In this document: one piece after another, positions 59,166-64,000 of the stretch | How the letters are laid out: every line of letters begins with the position of its first letter | Position numbering within the stretch: the first letter of the stretch is position 1 | Assembly (NCBI GenBank): GCA_030323885.1 | Contig: CM059190.1 | Span: forward strand, 84,064,709 to 84,128,708 | Direction: 5' to 3' | DNA: 64,000 bases | Source of the DNA: Branchipolynoe longqiensis | Lineage: Eukaryota; Annelida; Polychaeta; Phyllodocida; Polynoidae | Program-made: the position numbers and the translations under genes | The notes under the pieces: model-generated | The model's input: the letters and a program-made list of their open reading frames with translations, nothing else | What the model was told of the DNA's origin: nothing | Databases searched by the model: none

Positions 59166-59432
59166 AAGTTTGTTGTATTTAATGATGCCTCTAGAGCACA
59201 TTGATTTTTATCATTTGCTATTGGATGTCAAACATATGGTCATTCTGACATATTTCTTTAGAGGAAACCCACTGTTGGCACATAGGCTACTCTTTCTGAT
59301 AAGCAGCAAGGGTCCTTTTATATGCAATTTCCCACATACAGGACAGCACATACCACAGCCTTCGATGAACCAGTTGTGGACCACTGGTGGAACGGAAAAT
59401 ATCCCAAACTGCAGATGTGTCCACTGAGCAGG
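59166..59432 (-). mobile_element. SINE with mollusc-type body
   Basis: On the minus strand it goes from AATCGATCCTGCTCAGTGGA through 'GTATGTGCTGTCCTGTATGT', 'CATATAAAAGGACCCTTGCT' and 'TTGACATCCAATAGCAAATG' to 'CAATGTGCTCTAGAGGCATC'. The order and blocks match a SINE body I know from mollusc genomes. The tRNA head (beyond 59432) is missing or replaced by a G-rich tract. Confidence 0.75.
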
Positions 59433-59465
59433 ATCGATTAGAGAAAGCGCGACTGGACTTTTTGG

Positions 59466-59530
59466 TTGGGGGGGGGGGCGGGGGGGGGGGGTACAGCGGG
59501 GAGGGGGGGGGGAGGGGAGGAAGGGGGGCG
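59466..59530. repeat. G-rich tract
   Basis: Runs of 11, 13 and 9 G with short interruptions. Strong quadruplex potential and likely sequencing or assembly difficulty. Confidence 0.9.
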
Positions 59531-59876
59531 AAGGCTCCCAGCATGCACTGGGTGCCAGCTGAGAAGCCATGAGGCCGAAAGCCAGTCCGCGTCTTATCAT
59601 TATTTCAGTGGTGCCAAGTTCGTGCAAGTCTCTCAATCAGACCGGAAGTGGCTAAAACCAACAAATAAACACTACCTCTTTTGGGGAAGATGTCACCACT
59701 TAGAATTCTTTTTTTGCAGTGATTGAAACAGGTCGCAAAAAATGTACGTGGTAATGGGTTTGGATGGTGGGCACCACATGTAGCGTTACACATAATCGTT
59801 AATATTATTGCTGCAAGAATTTTGCTCATTTATATTCGTAGAAGTCTGTATGCAGCACCTAAATATATATACATTA

Positions 59877-60043
59877 AAACCTCTCTAAGTCGACCGACCA
59901 TGGGACCAACTTAAAATGCTTTTGGTTTAGAGAGTTTTATTTATTGTTACAATGGTGTTGTATGGGCGATCTCTTGGGACCCAACTAAAGCGATTGATAT
60001 AGGGGAGTGGTTAATCTGTTGAGGTGGTCGGTTAGAGAGGTTT
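59877..60043. mobile_element. Pogo/Tigger-like MITE
   Basis: 167 bp with inverted ends AAACCTCTCTAAGTCGACC and, reversed, AAACCTCTCTAACCGACCACC (first 12 identical), flanked by TA on both sides (59875-76 and 60044-45). Confidence 0.75.
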
Positions 60044-60142
60044 TACTAAGATAAGTATTAACATATATAAATCATAAGTTTGACAGTAAACATATATAAT
60101 CATAAGTTTGACTGATTACACCTGCACCTGATCTCTACCGAT

Positions 60143-60961
60143 TTGGCCACCGCAGTAGAGGAATTGAGGTTTTTCCGGGAGCATCCAGCAATAGTAGATG
60201 TGATTCGGGAGCCTACTTCTATTGCGGGTGGGTCAGGCTGGGAATCATGTAACCGGGATGCTTCGGAACTTGATGAGAATGTTTTGAAGTACCCAATGGT
60301 TGGTTCTGCGCATGTTCCGATGATACATCCGAAGCCATTTAGAGGTATTAAGCAGGATTGGAATATCTGGTGGTGGGACTTTACAGTGGACGTGACGTCA
60401 AATATGTGGGATGAGAAGGTGGCTCTCATCCAGCTGTTGCCTATGTTGAGGCATGGGCCGGCGCAGGACTGTGTGGACGGGTGGCGACATCATGGTTTGA
60501 CAGCGATGCAGGAACTGTCCCCATCATCTCAAATAAATTCCGTCCAGTGGATCCCATGGTGCTCTGGTACCAGTGGAAGAAGCATGTCCAAACTGCCTGG
60601 GACGGAGCGCATCGTGCGTATGGTCAGCAGATACACTGGGATGAGTGAGCGCGCAGTTGAGAACAAAGTGGTGGACCGCTTTGTGTGCTCACTCCTGGAT
60701 CCTGGGGAGCAGCAAGCTGCCTATGACCGTTGGCGTCCGGGCAAGTCGTCTCTGGAGGAGATCTTTGAGGTGGTCGATGATTACTGTGCCAAGGCACTGC
60801 GTGCTGGGCAACTGTCCGTGATTGAGGCTATTCTATTCGGCTCTGGGATGAGTCGGACAGTGAGTTTGAGGTCGAGGTGGCAGCTTTTAATGCACCACGG
60901 GAACCTAGGCGTGATGGCAGCGGTGGCAACTTCCAGAGTGGTTGTGGGGGGGCTACTGTGA
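60143..60961 (+). pseudogene. Gypsy-relic gag
   Basis: 272 codons, with IHPKPFRGIKQDWNIWWW near the start of the capsid-like region, ALIQLLPMLRHGPAQD, and RAVENKVVDRFVCSLLD then SLEEIFEVVDDYCAKA. This layout is that of Ty3/gypsy capsid. The zinc knuckle expected downstream is not in frame. The repeat TTCCAGGGTTCGACTGGAGG/GGTAGTAACTTCC follows. Confidence 0.7.
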
Positions 60962-61193
60962 GGGTAATAACTTCCAGGGTTCGACTGGAGGGCTACCGTG
61001 GGGGTAGTAACTTCCATGGTGGCTCTGCGAGGGGGTTACCATGCGCCACTGATCACAAAGGATATGGTGCAGGACTGGGTCAGGGAAATGGTGGCCGAGC
61101 AGAAATCTGTGACGCAAGTACCAATGTCGATGTTGTCCGACAGGGTTACATGCACAGGGTTATTTCAAGACTCTGGACAGAAAATGGTGGTAT

Positions 61194-61577
61194 GTGAGAG
61201 TGAGTGTTAGAGGTACTATCGGGTATTTCTTAGTAGACAGTGGGGCTGCAGTCACTTGTGTTGGAAGGAAATTCTTCGATAAGTTGGATGGTGACAAGGT
61301 GTTTTTCGATAACAGGGTGAAGCCAGTCACCATCACCGGTGAGCCACTCAAGCAATATGGACAAGCCATACTGTCTCTGGATATTGGGGGAAAATTTTTC
61401 TTTATGCCCCTACTGCTTCCGATATTTCAGAAGATGGTATTTTGGGTGCAGAATTGTTTAAGTATTACTTACGGTTGTGAGCTGCGCAAGGCTGGCAGCC
61501 TAACAGTGCTGTGTGAACTGCGTCGTGACAGTCAGATTATGTCTGCAGTTGTGCAAGACTTCGCAGTGGGCCACTAA
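61194..61577 (+). pseudogene. Gypsy-relic retropepsin
   Basis: YFLVDSGAAVTCVGRKFFDK gives the aspartic protease active site (DSGA), followed by VKPVTITGEPLKQYGQAI, a typical flap-region pattern. The frame ends at 61577, before RT. Confidence 0.75.
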
Positions 61578-61869
61578 CTGGTTGTGATGTTAAGATTACA
61601 GCTGTAGGGGTCGACGGAAACCACCGGAGCCTGTTTGAATCTTTGGTCTCAGGCCCCTGAGCGGGAGCCTACCTTCTCATCTTGTACCGTTAGCTATGGG
61701 TTGTGAGGTGGGCACTGAGTCCAAACGCTCTTGGGTAGTGAGATTTCTAGAAAATAATTTTCAAGTTTTCACAGTTCCTGGTGAGACAGTGGGCTGGACT
61801 GAGGTGGTAAAGCATGGCATTGATTCAGGCGATGCCACTGCTTTTAGGATCCTCTAAGTGTAAGCTTTT

Positions 61870-62288
61870 AAGCGAAAGACGCAGTACTTGGGTCGCATCA
61901 TTTCTGCAGGAGGGATTAAAGGAGACCCGGAGAAACTCTCTGCGATTGCAGGATGGCCCAGGCCTGAGGATATGAAGGAGGTTAGATTGTTCCTTGGGTT
62001 TGTGTCATACTACCGCGATGATGCCTTAGGCCGAGCAGCGGCTCATAAAAAATCTGACTACGCGCCAGCTGTGTGGTGTCAGTTCAAGGTGGGAGATCTA
62101 GTAGTGCGGTATCATGCATCTAGTAGTGCGGTATCATGCACCGCTTGCTAGGGCAAAACTCGCAAAGAACTGGGATGGTCACTTTACTATAACAGAAATT
62201 GTCGCTGACACTATGGTTATTATGAAGGGTAAGGATGGAAAATACTGTAAATCCAACGTTAGGCGTCTTAAGCTTTACACCGAGTAGA
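61870..62288 (+). pseudogene. Gypsy-relic RT thumb fused to integrase C-terminus by deletion
   Basis: KTQYLGRIISAGGIK and VRLFLGFVSYYRD are the RT thumb/connection motifs (FLG...YYR). Directly after, AAHKKSDYAPAVWCQFKVGDLVVRY is the integrase C-terminal motif (F-x-VGD-x-V). The frame shifts near 62140, after which NWDGHFTITEIVAD and KSNVRRLKLYTE end at TAG (62286-62288). The join implies a deletion of about 1.5-2 kb. Confidence 0.75.
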
Positions 62289-62289
62289 T

Positions 62290-64000
62290 GTCTAGAGACG
62301 CTGGGCCATCCTCCTGGTTGGATGCTCATGCAGGGGATGGGCCAACACCTGCACAGGTGGAGGCTGGCACTATAGATGCATCCAGTCGGAAGAGAGTACC
62401 TGGGCTTCCAGTTACTGTGGAAGAGGCTATGTGGCCATAACGCCATAGACCTAGTAAACGGAGAAACAATCATTGGCGTTGCCCTAAATCAGTGTCTGAC
62501 TCCGACAGTATTGTTTCCATATGCAGTAGCTCAAGTAGCAGCAGTGATTCTTTTCCAGTCGGTCAGAGGCCTGACGGGTGTTCAGATGCACCGCCTGTGT
62601 GGCGATCCGAGTGATTAGCGTTATGTCGTAGATAACTGGTGTGGGTGGAGTAGTAGGTATTGGGTTACTCCACCCTGGTGATTTACGGTCTCCAGCAGTT
62701 TGGCGTACATAAGTTACTCTTACTCCTGTTACACAACGAGTTACGCAGTAAATATGTTTGATTAACTTGATCCATGCCCTGTCCTTAGATAGTGTACCCG
62801 TGTGCTCGGACACACCCAGACCTTTCAGGACTGTGACTAGATGGGATGGTTGTGTTGTATGCTTAGACATTTTGTATTTCAGGGTGAATTGGATGCATGA
62901 CCGTGGCCTGTCCAGTTCTGCTTTGGTTTGTGCCAGGACACATACCCAGGCAGACTGCGCCCTATGATGATAGTCATTTAGATTTCCTTAGTACTTAGGA
63001 GTGCTAATTTCCGTATTTGTAATATCTACCATCTTTTTTGGCTGGTCTTTTACTTTTTGGGCCAGTACACACCAAGCAGTGACTGTGCCCATGGTCAGGT
63101 GAGATATTTTTCCCTCAGAAGGTGGTTGTGTATTACCTTCAGTAGGTGGTTGTGTATTACCTGATGGAATCGGTTGAAACCAATGTTTTTCTTTTATACT
63201 TTCATACTTATACTTTTATACTTAGACTTGAGGTGGCAACCAGTAGTGGCGACATAGGCTCACCACCTCCAGAGGTGGCACCCAGTGGTGGTGACCCGAG
63301 AGGTCGCACCTACAGCACATCGTTTTTGACAGAGAATATTGATCAAACGGCTCGGTGTCCGCATAAGATAGTTGTCCGTTATACACAGAGGCAATGCTAC
63401 TAAATTAAAGGGGTGCTGTGATGGGACCAGAACTTTTTGCCGTTATTGACAGAGATTTGTTATTGACAGAGGCAGTTATTGACAGAGTAGACTGTATTCA
63501 AAAGATTGTGAACATTTTAATGAACCTGATATCAACTAGCTCATAATGCAATTTGAATTCCATCTATCGGGAATAGGGCATTGCATTTTCAGGTTCAATT
63601 TCTTCTTTAAAAAAATAAGAAGTAGTTGATATGAGTAATGCCTGCAATCGAATAATTAATGACAATCAGGTATAGCATCACAAGTGAGAATTTGGATTTT
63701 AACGGACCATGGAAACGGGATTCGTGAACGGGAATCATGTTAAATTATCAGTGTGTGTGAGACAGACTTTATGTATATAAATAGATATTTAACTAGAAAT
63801 GGGTGACAATACAACAATGTTATATTACAGTAAATTAACTACTAAACAGGTAATAATATGACATGACATAATAATGCCCACAACATTTGAGGTAGGGTTA
63901 CATTACACTTATAGTGTGGTTGACAACTTCAGCATAGTTTGTATCTGTGATCAACCCTCTCAGATACCTTTTGCTGGTTCCTTCGGTTTGGTTCATTTGG
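62290..64000. other. Region after the gypsy relic, mostly unannotated
   Basis: Probably contains the relic's 3' end, but no LTR pair was found. 63420-63500 has GTTATTGACAGAG repeated four times, similar in style to Tigger-like MITE ends. The rest is AT-rich without a recognisable gene. Confidence 0.4.

Larger units (their letters stand above)
60143..62288 (+). mobile_element. Internally deleted Ty3/gypsy relic
   Basis: Gag (60143-60961), protease (61194-61577), a short piece of RT thumb (61870-62010) and the integrase C-terminus (62050-62288) are in normal order, but most of RT, RNase H and the integrase core are missing. LTRs were not recognised. It is older than, and unrelated in detail to, the 28.9-33.7 kb element. 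Confidence 0.8.

Overview
This is metazoan nuclear DNA, most likely from a mollusc or a related marine invertebrate. There are no bacterial-style operons, the single-copy coding exons carry GT/AG splice sites, and about two thirds of the window is recognisable transposon, SINE, MITE or satellite sequence. The mollusc suggestion rests on SINE tails: one at 59166-59432 and a shorter one at 1392-1476 resemble a SINE 3' module I know as abundant in mollusc genomes, and the commonest SINE here ends in a 'TTTTACGTCCTAGCAACATC'-type module also typical of them. The species cannot be fixed from the sequence alone.

Host genes are few. Minus-strand exons at 21495-21186, 19077-18951 and 8590-7896 encode pieces of a protein with tandem cyclic-nucleotide-binding domains (CNBD2-like). 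The 21495-21186 exon joins in phase to the 19077 exon. At least one more exon must lie between 18951 and 8590, and the 5' and 3' ends of the gene lie outside what I can recognise. A complete intron-containing tRNA-Leu(CAA) gene lies at 24229-24112 on the minus strand with a T6 terminator.

Mobile elements by region: 0-7 kb holds a 168-bp higher-order satellite, TA-rich satellites, foldback elements and an inverted pair of SINEs. 7.9-21.7 kb is the CNBD2-like gene, with introns full of SINEs, foldback MITEs, a tyrosine-recombinase fragment (16.1-16.4 kb) and an unusual tandem array built from the gene's own exon-intron junction. 24.4-26.1 kb holds two LINE 3' ends. 28918-33682 is a structurally complete Ty3/gypsy element (131-bp LTRs with one mismatch, 5-bp target duplication CTTCC, PBS, PPT), broken only by a gag/pol frame shift. 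34-41 kb holds large foldback elements and two adjacent TA-flanked MITEs. 43.2-44.6 kb is a decayed DIRS-like retroelement. 48286-53997 is an Ngaro-type tyrosine-recombinase retrotransposon with split direct repeats (A1-ORFs-B1-A2-B2), interrupted by a LINE 3' fragment. 54.1-54.8 kb is another LINE. 60.1-62.3 kb is an internally deleted gypsy relic.

Three themes deserve attention. (1) Both boundary regions of the CNBD2-like exons have been copied into the neighbouring introns, including a roughly 1.2-kb array of about 15 monomers with donor-like sites. (2) A group of foldback elements shares closely related termini (roughly TAAnGCCnnGGTCACACnTAC), while each has a private interior, and in the larger ones that interior is built of roughly 11-bp repeats. 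(3) At least three SINEs with different tRNA-like heads share one 3' tail module.
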